Below are positions 24,461-35,404 of a stretch of DNA of 64,000 nt, piece by piece. The stretch spans positions 28,923,305 through 28,987,304 of the forward strand of contig JAJEKV010000004.1 in the NCBI GenBank assembly GCA_021234155.1, in the 5' to 3' direction. Source of the DNA: Isoetes taiwanensis (taxonomy: Eukaryota; Streptophyta; Lycopodiopsida; Isoetales; Isoetaceae). How positions within the stretch are numbered: the first letter of the stretch is position 1; each line of letters opens with the position of its first letter. The notes beneath the pieces were generated by a model that ran no database searches, was not told the DNA's origin, and worked only from the letters and a program-made list of their open reading frames with translations. The translations under genes were made by a program, and so were the position numbers.

Positions 24461-24500
24461 CGTAGGAACATGCACCGTAGGATGCATTAAATTTCTTGTA

Positions 24501-25227
24501 TATATATATCTTTCATAAGCAATCACTGGAACGGAGTCTATCTAGACAATCGACATATGTCGTTGCCTTCCTTCCGCCACGTGTTCGCACTTTAAGCCAC
24601 ATAAAATAATATCAAATATCATTAATATAATATAATAGGCATAATCATTTAGAATCATTCATAGGATGGGTCTATGACACAATTAAGTGGCCCATGTTCA
24701 AATTGAGCTTTCTGAAAATGCTGAGTCCAAATTGGTGCCCCTCATTAGGGGTAGAAATCTTTGAAAAACTTGGAAAATACAATAAAATATACTCTGAAAC
24801 TAGACAATCATCGAGAGCATAACAAAGTCGCGAATACAAAACAAAAAATGAACCATCCGTCGTGTCATAACGTGCAATATTTAACGAACTTCTGATGGGG
24901 GCAAGACTAAGAATATAATACAACGCAACAAAGAGTATATAACTTGTAATATGTAGCGCAGTTCTGACAGTAAGAATAAGAATTTACCACAACACAAAGA
25001 AAAACCAATAATTAGAATGGGGAAAATACTATGACCAAATGGGATAATCTGGCAAAAGGCACAAGCACCCCAGATGGAGACATGATGCTGTGGGATAAAT
25101 CGAAGTACAATCTACCACAAATGATTGATGATCAAAACTGTGAAAACACTATGACCAAATGGGATAATCTGACAATGGTACAAGAAGCTTAGATGAAGTA
25201 TCATGGTGCCATGGGGTAAATAGGAGT
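24501..25227. other. Noncoding; contains a ~119-bp tandem duplication
   Basis: The phrase ctatgaccaaatgggataat occurs at 25029 and 25150 and begins two imperfect copies of a unit of about 120 bp. No gene is recognised. Confidence 0.5.
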
Positions 25228-25283
25228 AAAGAATAGAATAGAATAGAATATGATTTTATCGTCCACGGAGACCAACACCAAAA
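25228..25283 (-). mobile_element. Extremely 5'-truncated LINE A-family end
   Basis: Read on the minus strand, ttggtctccgtggacgataaaa leads into (TTCTA)n. This is only the last ~55 bp of the LINE end seen at 7060-7123. Such severe truncation is usual for target-primed reverse transcription. Confidence 0.75.
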
Positions 25284-26100
25284 AAAAAAGAGAGAATGGA
25301 AGTCGTGAGACAAATGGACTAATGCAAGCATTAGGAAATCAAGTGAAAAAATAAAGCACGCAAGAATAGAGAGAATGAATCACGCATCATGAAAACTTTA
25401 TAATGAAACAGAACCACGTAGCCACAGAAAACGATAAATGTTAATCCGTAGTTTGCAAAATAAAGACAAAAATATTCCCATCAAAGGAAATAAACATGCC
25501 GATGTCATACGCGTGCTAAACTAGAGCATAACCTCTATGCTCGATATAATTTTTAATTGGAATATATCACAACCAAGTTGGAAACATGCAAGTCCAAACC
25601 AACTAATAACATGCAAGCCCCAAGGAATGTTCCTACAAAAAAATCGAGTTTTCCAAGCAAAATGTACTAGGCAAAGATCACACTCATGAGAAACTGACCT
25701 TATTATAGAGGCAAAAGCAAAGATCTAATTCAAATTATAGACATCAAAACTCGAAGTGTCGTAGAGAAAATAACACATAAGCGGCACAAACCATATATGC
25801 ATCTTCGAGACTGTGATCGTACACATGCAAATACTTCACAAGTTCAACGGGGGATTGACATCACATGATGGAAATACTTCACAAGTTCAAGACGAGGGAT
25901 TCATAGTGGATGCATTTCCACAGGTGCACATCACTTGCGAATTGAGACATGTAGATGGACCCGGGAAGCCCGGGTGGATAGACTGTGTTTGTATTGCCAG
26001 CAGAGTGCTATTGAACGTGAAAGCCACACTCTGACATTGTCGGTATTGATCCGCGTTATGCTCGGTTGATTTTGCCTAACCGGTATTTTGCATACCTTCT
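25284..26100. other. No gene recognised; short duplicated phrase
   Basis: The phrase aaatacttcacaagttcaa occurs at 25830 and 25871. The 73-codon open frame at 25813-26034 has no recognisable motif. Confidence 0.4.
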
Positions 26101-26573
26101 TTGGATACAACGTCGATGGGCTCGCTAGGATTCTGGCGGCGTTTACGGCACCTAAACACCATTATGCCTCTAAAGGCGAAGAAAGGCAATGGGTCACCAC
26201 CGGAAGGTGACCTAATAGAGTATGATGGGGATTCTGCCCATCTACTCGCCTTGTTGCAGGAAATGAAAACAGAGATACTTGGGTTGAAAGGGGAAATCAG
26301 TGGCATCCGAAAAGTTTTAGATGAAGTTTTGATTCAAAACACATCTCTTAAACTCAAAATCTTTGGGTATGCGTGGCGTTCAAAGGCCATGAGATAGATT
26401 CTGATACACAAATTGAAAACCTAGAGGCTAAATTGGCATGTGGTGGCGAGAGAAAACTAAAAACGAGATCACTCTACATCATGAGCATGTATCTGGGAAG
26501 CAGAGCCGTCGGGGAATATAGGGCCGGGGAATCTCAAAATTTCAGGCATCGAGAAAATGATGAGTCTATCTGA
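26101..26573 (+). pseudogene. LINE C ORF1-like coiled-coil protein (frameshifted)
   Basis: The first frame reads LLALLQEMKTEILGLKGEIS followed by GIRKVLDEVLIQNTSLKLKI, a heptad-rich coiled coil. After a frame change near 26370 it continues HEIDSDTQIENLEAKL. Position just upstream of the endonuclease and the coiled coil fit a LINE ORF1 RNA-binding protein. No RRM or zinc knuckle is visible, so the assignment rests mostly on context. Confidence 0.5.
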
Positions 26574-27329
26574 AACATTGAACCGGTTCTTTGCGGACAC
26601 AATGCATGCATGAACCAAATTATGTAATGCAAGGAGATTGGGAAGCGAGGATACTAGGCTCGTCCAATTCTAGTAAGATTTCGGACCAAAAAGCTGTGAC
26701 GAGAATACTTCATGAGCGAAGTGCTCACGAAAGGAAAAGAATGCGGCTAGATTTGGACTGACACCCACTGGAGTTGGAGGTCGAGGAAAAAGAGAATGGA
26801 GGAAAAGGTTAAGGAAGCAGAGACTCGGCTTTATTGCTTATACGGACCAAGGAGGAACCGCTTGATCATAACCAGCGAAGAAAACATAAATAGGGACAGC
26901 GGGCCTTGAGAGTGCAATGCGTGGAATGCCCCGGACTAGACGAGCAAAGTAGATGCCCGCGAGGAAGTATGGAATCAGCCGGGACTTGCTTCTATTCCGG
27001 AGACACAGGCACACCGGTTCCGTCTTCTCCACGATATAAAAGATTTAGTCCTCATAGGGCATGTAAGCAATGAAAAAACACTAGGAGTTGGGCGAGGTTA
27101 TGGAGGCATTGCAATTTCTGATAGATCAAGCATAGCACATGATTTTTGATTGTAAAAGCGGGATGAGAATAGTCAATTCATGTGGCTTAAAATTGGGATA
27201 AAGAACATGACATATATGTGGCGATTCTGCTATTTAAGCTCAAGCAATGCAAGCATATCTGATAAACATGGTTTAAGCAGAGAGGATCCATTTGGCAATC
27301 TACGCTTTCGGATGTCTTAAGGTATTGCT

Positions 27330-27960
27330 TTCGATGGAGATGTTTTTATTTTAGGAGATTTCAATGCATTACAAGCGGCCGACAATCCAAATGCTATGAA
27401 GACATATCAAATGTCTACTTGGACGAAGTGAATGATCCGACATATGAAAGAATATCAGCAGACCAGATATCTAATAGCATGGGAGATTCTCTCTTGGAGT
27501 TTTGCACGATGTGTCAATTGAGAATTGTTAATGGAGTGAATAAATTCCCACATTCAGGCAAGTTTACTTTCCATAATCATACAGGGCAAAGCACGGTGGA
27601 TTATCTCCTTGCGAGAAATCTGGACCTGATTGAGGATTGGGGCAAAAGTATGCTGGTGGGTATCAAAAAAACGCGGCCCCAGCACTTAGATGAGCACCCT
27701 GGATGTACTATTCTATCATAGTATTCCACTTGTCATTCATTGGAGCTGTTACATATTTCTATTGATTACCTAATTACCATGTGCTAGTACCAGTAACACC
27801 CTAAACAAGCTGCCATATGGGGTGCTATATGAGTGCTGTCAGCATGCGTCCGGACGCATGCTTTTGATACCCACCAGCATACTTTTGCCCATTGCTCAGT
27901 GGGAATTCAAATGGCAGAATCGGATCATATGCCATTGCACATTGTGCTTAAGCTGCAAGC
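27330..27960 (+). pseudogene. LINE C apurinic/apyrimidinic-type endonuclease fragment
   Basis: GDVFILGDFNALQAADN near 27330-27385 holds the GDFNA motif of the nicking endonuclease. FCTMCQLRIVNGVNKFPHSG, FTFHNHTGQSTVDYLLA and, after an unrelated-looking 180-bp stretch, MAESDHMPLHIVL (the SDH motif, 27911 on) follow in family order. Frameshifts and the interruption at 27720-27900 make it inactive. Confidence 0.8.
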
Positions 27961-28869
27961 AAAGGTGGACTTACAGCAACCACGCTTTAACCCAAAGTTA
28001 AAAGTAAAATCCGATGCTCGTAAGGCATATGAAGAATGTATAGAAGAGTTGGTCATCAATGCTAAGTGGTCGGGTGATCTTGTTGAAGACGCACATCAAT
28101 TCACAAGCATGTTGCTACATGCTGGTAGAAAGGTGTTTGGTTTCTCTAAACGACACCTACAAGGGAAACCGTGTAATGCTTGGTGGGACTCGAGGCCTGC
28201 CGAAGCGAAAGCGATTGCCAAGTAACTATTTTTCGCAAGCCTAAATGGTACAAGCAACTCATCAGGGGAAAAAGCGAGCCTTCTATAAGCACAAGCATGG
28301 CAGCTCGATATAGAGCAATTCAAGCAGGGGCCGAGATCATACGGAGCACATTAAAAGGTAAATCGAGAAAAGGTGATCTTGGATGAAATTGCATTGCTAA
28401 ATTTAGTGAGAGATATTTATGAACTAAGTGGAGCAGAAAACATGCGATCATGGCACATGGCCTTGATTTTTTGAGAAATAGAAGTTAAAGAGACTTTAGA
28501 AGAGATGGCTAATAATAAAGCCCATGATATTGGCCGATCACGTGTATAGAGCTTCTCAAATGGGGAGGAGAACATACACTCTCTATTCTTACGCCTACTT
28601 ATCAATGAGTAGTGTTGCACAAGGTCTGTAGAAAATTTGGAAGATAAATCGGGTTCATCCCATCCACAAAGCGGAGATCGAAAAATAGTGACCAATTCTG
28701 AGAACCATTTTAATAGGAAGCACATTTGCAAAGTGCTTGGCGGTCTCTTTGGAAAATAGATTGAGCTCTTGGGCGGAAGATAATGGTAGCGGTCTCATTG
28801 TCGGGGAGGATTCGGGGAGAAGGCATAGCACCTTGGACCATGCGCTCACTCTTCGTGTGCTCATAGAAA

Positions 28870-29677
28870 AAGGCCAAATCCCAAACGCGGTGCGCTCTAT
28901 ATTGCTTTCATTGACTTTGCTAAAGCATTTGATACGGTCCCCAGAAGTGGATTAGGTGAAAGAATGGCCCAAATAGGAGTCCCACATGAGATCAGAGAGG
29001 CCGTTTCCCAACTCTACTCAGAAGTGCTGATCAAACTCTCACATGAAATGCACATGGAAGTGAAGAGTACAATTGGCGTTCGACAGGGCTGCCCATTGTC
29101 TCCAACCTTGTTTGGGATCTTCATTGATGAACTGGAGGATTGGTTGAAGGCACGGTCAGTTACAGGTACAAAACTAGGTGCATACATCATCCAACTTCTG
29201 TTGTATGCTGATGATGTGGTGCTGACAACAAGTAAGAAGACTGTGTTACAGGAACATTTGGACAGCCTAGAATCATTTTGTGCAGCAAAACAAATGAAGG
29301 TAAACATTTCAAAATCCAAGATCATGGTGTTTGGAACGAGGGATAGACCGAAATTCACTTATCAAGAACATGAATTAGAGACAGTAGAGTGCTACAAGTA
29401 CCTTGGCATTGATTTCTCGGCAAAATATAATTGGAAGGACTGTGTGAAGAGAAGGGTTGCAGGAGGAAAAGCAGCACTGTACAGCATGCTTGCAAGATGC
29501 AATAAGGCTGCGTTGACTGAATGGGGCCTAAAAAAAGCATTGTTTAAATCTTTGGTTCAAACAGTCTTGCTGTATGGCGTGCCCATTTGGGGTCCAGGTA
29601 CATCCTCCAGGCTATGGTGTCACATAGAATCCGTCCAGAAAATATTTTTGCGGGAAGAACTTGGGATAAAAGCTTAG
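28870..29677 (+). pseudogene. LINE C reverse transcriptase
   Basis: After a frame change near 28955, YIAFIDFAKAFDTVPRSGL (motif A) is followed by GVRQGCPLSPTLFGIFIDEL (motif B) and LLYADDVVLTTS (motif C, catalytic ADD at about 29206). KSKIMVFGTR and YKYLGIDFS close the palm/thumb region. The frame 28964-29677 is open for 237 codons and ends in a TAG before the C-terminal domain resumes at 29693. Confidence 0.9.
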
Positions 29678-29692
29678 ACTCCCTATGCCATC

Positions 29693-30337
29693 ATGCTAGC
29701 AGATGCTGGGATGCTCCCACTTGAGCTTGAAGCGCTGTTTCACTCAGTGAATTTCGTGAATAGACTTAAAGAACAAACATCAGAACACCTTTCTTTCCAA
29801 GCTATGCATAGCTCAGAACAATCGGGGTGGATGAAAGATTTACGAAGCTGGGCGAGTGAATGGGGTCTGTCAGATCTGAATTGGCCGAGTGATAAAACAG
29901 ATGCAAGAGCCCTTTTGGAAAAGTTGGCACTTGAACGCTTATGGTTGAATCGAGGCAGTCGGATGATGCAGTATAAGATGAATATTAATCATCTCACAGA
30001 ATACAGAAGTCAGGGATATCTAAATTCGGATATCTCCAGATCACATAAGCAGATTATTGCCCGGTACAGAACGAGTTCACACAGATTGGAGATTGAAACT
30101 GGGAGATGGTTCAGGATCCCTGCTGAAGAAAGAATCTGCAAATTATGTTCATCAGGTAGTGTAGAAGATGAGTGTCATGCACTCTTGCAATGTTCGGCTT
30201 ATGCACATATAAGAGAGAGCTATGGTATACAAGCACGTGATTTTTACTCATTGTTAACAGTGCCACCCATAGTACTGGGATCATATCTGAAGGCGGTAGA
30301 CACACACCGATCCTTCTTATTGTCATTAAAGATGTAA
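29693..30337 (+). pseudogene. LINE C C-terminal domain with zinc-finger motif
   Basis: A 214-codon open frame continues the RT protein. SHRLEIETGRWFRIPAEERI is followed by CKLCSSGSVEDECHALLQC. The spacing of Cys and His resembles the zinc-binding region near the end of plant LINE RT proteins. Counterparts in LINEs A, B and D align by eye, showing they are related families. It is separated from the RT frame by a single stop near 29678. Confidence 0.8.
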
Positions 30338-30540
30338 ATAGCTCTGTTTTTGGGCTCCATGGCCTCTCAAGGCCCAAGAGAGCAATAGACATAAATTAAA
30401 TTAAATTAAATTAAAAACTATCTCCAGGACATCAAGGATGCCCGCACTCAGTTATGTCCTCGAACGATGCAATGAGACACATCATGATGTCCCATTGTCA
30501 TATATCATTGTAAAGTTTCTCAACATATCTATTACTGCCC

Positions 30541-30655
30541 AGGTTTTTCCCTCGAAAACCCTTCCGGCAGGGGTTTTTTAATCCTAGCAGTAATATACTT
30601 GTTTGGATCCCATAGGCCAATTGGTCTTTGCGGACGATAAAAATCAATTCGACTA
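30541..30655 (+). mobile_element. Isolated LINE A-family 3' end
   Basis: It carries ccctcgaaaaccctt, ggggttttttaatcc, tcccataggccaattggtct and gcggacgataaaa in the same order as 6990-7093. No RT sequence precedes it. It lies about 130 bp after LINE C, so it is a separate, strongly truncated insertion. Confidence 0.8.
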
Positions 30656-31750
30656 CGCAATATCAAAAAACACTCTAACCAGAACAATTCTTTAGTTAAT
30701 AAAAGGACGGAACAATGCAACTTGGACAAGAGAAAGTACTCAAATCCAAACTATTTAATAGAAAATGCTTCACAAGTTGAAGATGAAGGAGCTTGGGGAA
30801 GCCATACACTTCATACTCACTAGAATAAACCTGCCTTTAAGAGTCATAAGTGGATGAGAATAACATGCATACCATGGGATATACTTGGAGAGCCGAAAAT
30901 TAAATTTCATACTCTACTATTATATAAGGCAGATATTTTTGTAAAACTTATCATGAAGGACTGTGCTTGAGTGATTGAGCATAGATTAAAGCAAAACATG
31001 TATTTAGTGAGCCCATATAACCATGCATAAAGCACAAAAAATGCATATGAAGGGCCTCCATCATAATAAAAGAGAAGCACGTAGATATCTTTTCCTTCCT
31101 ATGTAAAGCAGTATCAATTTTTTGTTCACACATTTTCTTCCTTACAAATTAGCTGCGTATGACACATGTACATTCTCTTTTAATACAGAGCATTTCGTGT
31201 ATAGGGTCATTTATTACATAGCATTTATCACAAGCTATTATTATGATACCTTTTGTGTGGTTACATATATTCTATGATTGTGATACTTTTTATGTGATTA
31301 CGTATGACTTATTTTCTTACTTACAAATTAGCACAAGAACCTTTATTAGTTAGCATTTATTACAAGCTATGATTCTTGCACTGCGACTCGCATGAAACCA
31401 ACAAAGCGCCCGAATACCAAAGGACTTCCTTAACAAACTAGGATCGAGGACGAAGGTCACAGGATGAAGGCTAAAGGCCGAAAAGGACAGCAGGAAAGCA
31501 ACGCCAAATTGGCCAAACCAGGCAGGAAGAAGCCCCTCCCCTGCCTGGAAACAAATCAAAGAGAATAAGGTACTGCTGAGAGAAGAGGAATAGATAGGCT
31601 TCTCATTCATCTCAGCAGATTTCTACAATGGTGGACAGTGGATAGCCGCACACATGCGAACTACCCACGAAAAATAAAGGGAAAATCCAATTATAACATT
31701 TGGACCCCAAAAACAAATACAATGCTAATAGATGAGTGGCTGATGTACCT
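30656..31750. other. Noncoding, with a partial tandem duplication
   Basis: The phrases cttacaaattagc and catttat-acaagctat recur (31141 and 31322; 31218 and 31347), so a unit of 130-180 bp is partly duplicated. No gene recognised. Confidence 0.4.
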
Positions 31751-31831
31751 GCCGAAAGCTTATCACCGGGATTAAAAAACCCCGCCCTTTCGGGTTTTCG
31801 AGGAAAAACCCTAGTGATAAGCCTTCGGCAA
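31751..31831. repeat. Inverted repeat enclosing a LINE-end hairpin fragment
   Basis: Arms tgccgaaagcttatcac (31751 on) and gtgataagccttcggca (to 31831) are near-perfect inverted repeats. Between them lies the LINE A-family stem-loop on the minus strand (ggattaaaaaacccc...ggttttcgagg). The whole region can fold into a nested hairpin. Confidence 0.7.
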
Positions 31832-32171
31832 GGGGCTTAGACAAACGTAAGGCATAGAATCGCTCCCAAAAACCCGCGCATGGAGAAGTCAAAACGGATG
31901 GCGCTCGCCAACCTGTACCTGCACATCACCAACAACAAACGAGAAACATACCAAAGAATAGCATCACCCAGTGGGTGGAAAAAAAGCATCACCCACCGGG
32001 TGGAAAAATATGATAAACAGAACTTGTACAAAATATAATAAACAAAGAAGGGGGGGGGAAGGGTGGGTTCAAAGAGAATAAGGTACTGCTGAGAGAAGAG
32101 GAAGCGCCGATGAAACGTCGATGAAGAACTCTGCAATAAGTAGCAAACGCCCAACCTGACGAACGGCCCAA
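31832..32171. other. Noncoding; holds second copy of a 36-bp phrase
   Basis: The phrase agagaataaggtactgctg with its flanks occurs at 31557-31592 and 32069-32104. No gene recognised. Confidence 0.4.
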
Positions 32172-32236
32172 AACGCATGCGATGCATGCATGCAACGCAT
32201 GCAATGCATGCATGCAACGCATGCAATGCATGCATG
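32172..32236. repeat. 22-bp self-complementary tandem repeat
   Basis: About three copies of aacgcatgcaatgcatgcatgc. The unit is built from gcatgc and atgcat palindromes, so each repeat can pair with itself. It contains several CATGCA words like the RY element bound by plant B3 factors, but there is no promoter context to support that role. Confidence 0.8.
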
Positions 32237-32459
32237 CTCGTCTTGAGCAAGAATGCCGATTCGCTACGCGAATCGACGACATTGCATGGATTTGAAATCA
32301 TGAATTCACACATGGGCTATTTTGGTGTAAATCATGATTGATTTTGTTTTAACATGTGCCTTATTGCATTTACTTTGCCTTTATGGTAACGATTTTGAAT
32401 GCTTACACCCATCATCATCAATGATATTATCTATGTGGATTAGAATACAAATACGTAGC

Positions 32460-32720
32460 ATTAAAATAACTGTTGATCGGTGACATGTGTCGACTGTTTA
32501 AAGGGTCTTCCATACTATAAATAGAACTTATAGAAGGCACTTCCATCATTTTAACACATTGAAAGCAATCGAGGTATTAGTGTGAGTGAGGTATTGGTGT
32601 GAGCGCATTTCTTGCATTCAAACAAGTTATAAATTTTCCTAATGGATAACATTGTTGAATTTTGGGTTGTTTATTATTGAAGCGACATTTTCCTTTTGTT
32701 AATTCTAGTTAGTGAATGTA
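32460..32720 (+). promoter_or_regulatory. LTR-like promoter and leader (copy 2)
   Basis: A TATA box ctataaatag (32515-32524) follows aaagggtcttccat. About 45 bp later come a cattttaacacattgaaagcaa segment and ttgcattcaa, then taacattgttgaa. The same order occurs on the minus strand at 23285-23100. A gaggtattagtgtgagt phrase is locally duplicated in this copy. The larger element was not delimited. Confidence 0.55.
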
Positions 32721-33565
32721 CATTGTTTATGGTTTGAGTTATTAGGTGCAGTTAAGATTATATGTTGTCATCATCTGATTACAGATGGGCATTGAATTAC
32801 CAAAGACTATTATCATGATGTCATCACAAATAAAAAGGTTCCTATACATAGCAAGTGTTAAAGAGAATAACAATGGATTATATCATGCGCAATGTGGATG
32901 GTCGTCGAGCTTAGCACCTATGTATCATATGGGCAAGGAACACATGGCAATATGGCTGGTGCAATCTCGTATGTTCTGAAATTGATGCAAAGTTTAATTA
33001 CATTTTTAGCATGCAAGCGAGTAAAGACACGGATGTTGGAAAATAGAAATGCTACCAGTGGCATGTCGAAGGAGACTTTTCCGCAATTTTGGCCTTGCAA
33101 AAGTTAAGAGAAATGTTTGTGGCAGCCTTGGTTGGCAACATCCATTTAGCCAAGAGCCTACAAAGGTGCAAAAAATACAAAAATGCATAGGAAGAGTATG
33201 CATTTTTTAGGGTCATTAAGACATATCTAGCATCAACTAGAACATGTAATAGTCACGAGCGTACGAACGTGCATAAAAACAAAAACAAAAAATAAAAATG
33301 AAAAATAAAATGCATATGGAGAATTGTGCACAAAAATGCATATGAAGGGCCTCTATTATTATCAAAGACAACCGAGGTGTATTGAATCGAGCACATAAAA
33401 AGTGCATGAAGTTGAAAGGCCATTATTATCATATAAGACGTGCCATAATGAGGGGGCGTGATGACCATCAATTTAGAGCAAATACATATTTAATGGAGGA
33501 AAAATACATGCAATAAAAGATGGATACGAAAGGCCAATATGAACATAAAACACACGAGTTATTAA
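32721..33565. other. No recognisable gene
   Basis: Several open frames of 60-72 codons have no motif. The stretch ends at the (AATAG)n tail of LINE D. Confidence 0.4.
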
Positions 33566-34713
33566 TAGAATAGAATGTATTTTTATCGTCCACAGAGACC
33601 AATTGACCTATGGGACCCATACAAAGAAAAGAGCAGTAAGCATATCACTGTCAGGATTAAAAAACCCCCGCTCGAAAGGGTTTTCGAGGGGAAAACCTTA
33701 ACATTAATAAGTATGATACTGTAATCATATACAACAATTCAAGACCGCCCGAAGAGCATAGTTGAGTTCATGTATCCATAACCTCTTGAAGATATGAACC
33801 CAACAAGCCCACTGAAGTCGTGTTCAATAGCACATGCAACGGCTGGTCTGGCAGAACTAACTGGTCATACCGTGCCTGGATATGATCGAATGCTGGGCAT
33901 GTTTAAAGGGCGTGACATTCATCCTCAATGCCCCTCTGTTGGCAACACTGACAGATCCTGTCCTCACGTGCCTCCCGAGTCCATCGACCTGTCTCAATGC
34001 GGAGGTGATGTGCAGCCGTGCAAATGGAAGGTATCACTGGGCAAAGGGGTGCGCAAGTAACGTTGTGGGCCTCTTGTGAGCATTGGATTGACTTACTGCC
34101 GATAGTGTGCCATTTTAACATGTGTCAGAGCCTCTGCATCCCAGAGCTTGTGAAGAAAGCAAGCAGTCAGATACTACCTCAGTGCATTGTGTTCCTTTTT
34201 TGTCCATGCTTGCAGGTATCTCTGTGCCTATACATTCCAATGGGAAAACCACTAGGCCTGCTTGTCCTTCCAGCAGGCTTTGAGACATTATGGATCCATT
34301 GCTACTGCCATAGCAACGCTGGGCAAACGGGCATCACCCATACTGACTATCTTCTGGAAGTAAATGAAATGGCGTTCCAGTGCAGCCCTCTAAAGGGGTA
34401 GGATATCCTTGGAGTAGGATCTGATATGGAACTGTGGACTTTACTCCTAGTGCTTGTGCCAAGAAGGCCTCTTGTACCTGCTCCAGGTCATTCCATGTGG
34501 CGAGGGATATCACCGGACCCCTACACCTCTGCTCCGTACAGTAGGACCGACTCGCCCAAGGCCCTGAATAGGTGCGACTGGTGACCCCAGGCATACAACT
34601 CTGTCTTGTGGCTATTGCTCTGCATGGCATATAGTGCTTTCCAGCCTGCTGTGACACGCAACCTGATGGAAGCATCCCAGTGTGTGGTAGTAGAAAACTC
34701 GATCTTTAAATAC

Positions 34714-35404
34714 TTATAGGATGGAGCTACCTTCACATCTTGTCCCTGATAAGTGAATGACGGATGATGAAACTAGCGCCACTCTAGTTTTGACCAAGTT
34801 AACCCTCATGCCAGTGAACCGGCAGAGAGCATCCAGGTGTCGTTGCATATCTTCTGGGGTATAGGCTAGAAGGTCAACATCGTCAGCATATATGAGTTGC
34901 TGAATTATGTGGTGCATAAGCTGGGCCCATCCCCCCTCCCCCCCCCCCAACCCACAATGCTCAGCAAGCCAATCTTCTAGCTGATCAACGTATAGACCAA
35001 AGAGTGTCTGGGAGAGACGGCAACCCTGGGGTACTCCAATACTACTCACAACAGACTGCCTTGACTATGTGAGACGGCCTGAGCATGGCTCCTATAGCTT
35101 ATAGATTGCATTTTGCAAGTCGACGGGGGTTCCCAGTTGCCTCAATCTGTCCCACAACTTGTCCCGAGGTACTGTGTCAAAAGCTTTTGCGAAATCTATG
35201 AAACAATAGTACATGTTTTGTTGGCGATTCCTGCTATCCTCAATTAGTGTTCGCAGAGTGAATATATGGTCAATGGGGGAATGCCTGGGTCAGAAGTCTG
35301 CCTGCATCAGAGCACACACCTCTGCATTTTCTGCCCATATCGTCAGCCGTTGCTCAAAGATACCAGCCAGCGTAGTTGCAAAGAGAGAGCTGACCATAAT
35401 GCTA
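34714..35404 (-). pseudogene. LINE D reverse transcriptase (3' of the insertion)
   Basis: Motif A reads YCFIDFAKAFDTVPRDK, motif B SSIGVPQGCRLSQTLFGLY and motif C IYADDVDLLAYT, all recognisable. A guanine tract near 34937-34948 (cccccccccc on the plus strand) probably caused a slippage indel inside the frame. Fingers and palm are otherwise well kept compared with the endonuclease half. Confidence 0.85.

Larger units (their letters stand above)
23100..24500 (-). promoter_or_regulatory. LTR-like promoter region of an unidentified element (copy 1)
   Basis: On the minus strand a TATA box (CTATAAATAG, 23257-23248) follows aaagggacttccat. After it come a cattttatcacaatgaaagcaa-type segment, a ttgcattcaa phrase and ttacattgttgaa (to about 23120). 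The same series occurs on the plus strand at 32494-32680. The shared core promoter and leader point to a dispersed LTR family. Upstream of this TATA (higher coordinates) lie about 120-bp repeats (23355-23640), a 10-bp phased heat-shock-element array (23818-23885) and further degenerate repeats to about 24460. Element ends were not found. Confidence 0.55.
26101..30413 (+). mobile_element. LINE C: nearly full-length non-LTR retrotransposon, decayed
   Basis: In order it has an ORF1-like coiled-coil region (26101-26573), an endonuclease region with the GDFNA motif (27340 on), RT (28870-29500) and a C-terminal zinc finger (30140-30190). It ends in an (AATTA)n tail (30389-30413). Its tail and 3' sequence differ from those of LINE A. 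The endonuclease half and the linker at 28230-28870 carry many stops, whereas the RT and C-terminal region are largely open. It is the best-preserved LINE of the window but is not intact. Confidence 0.88.
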
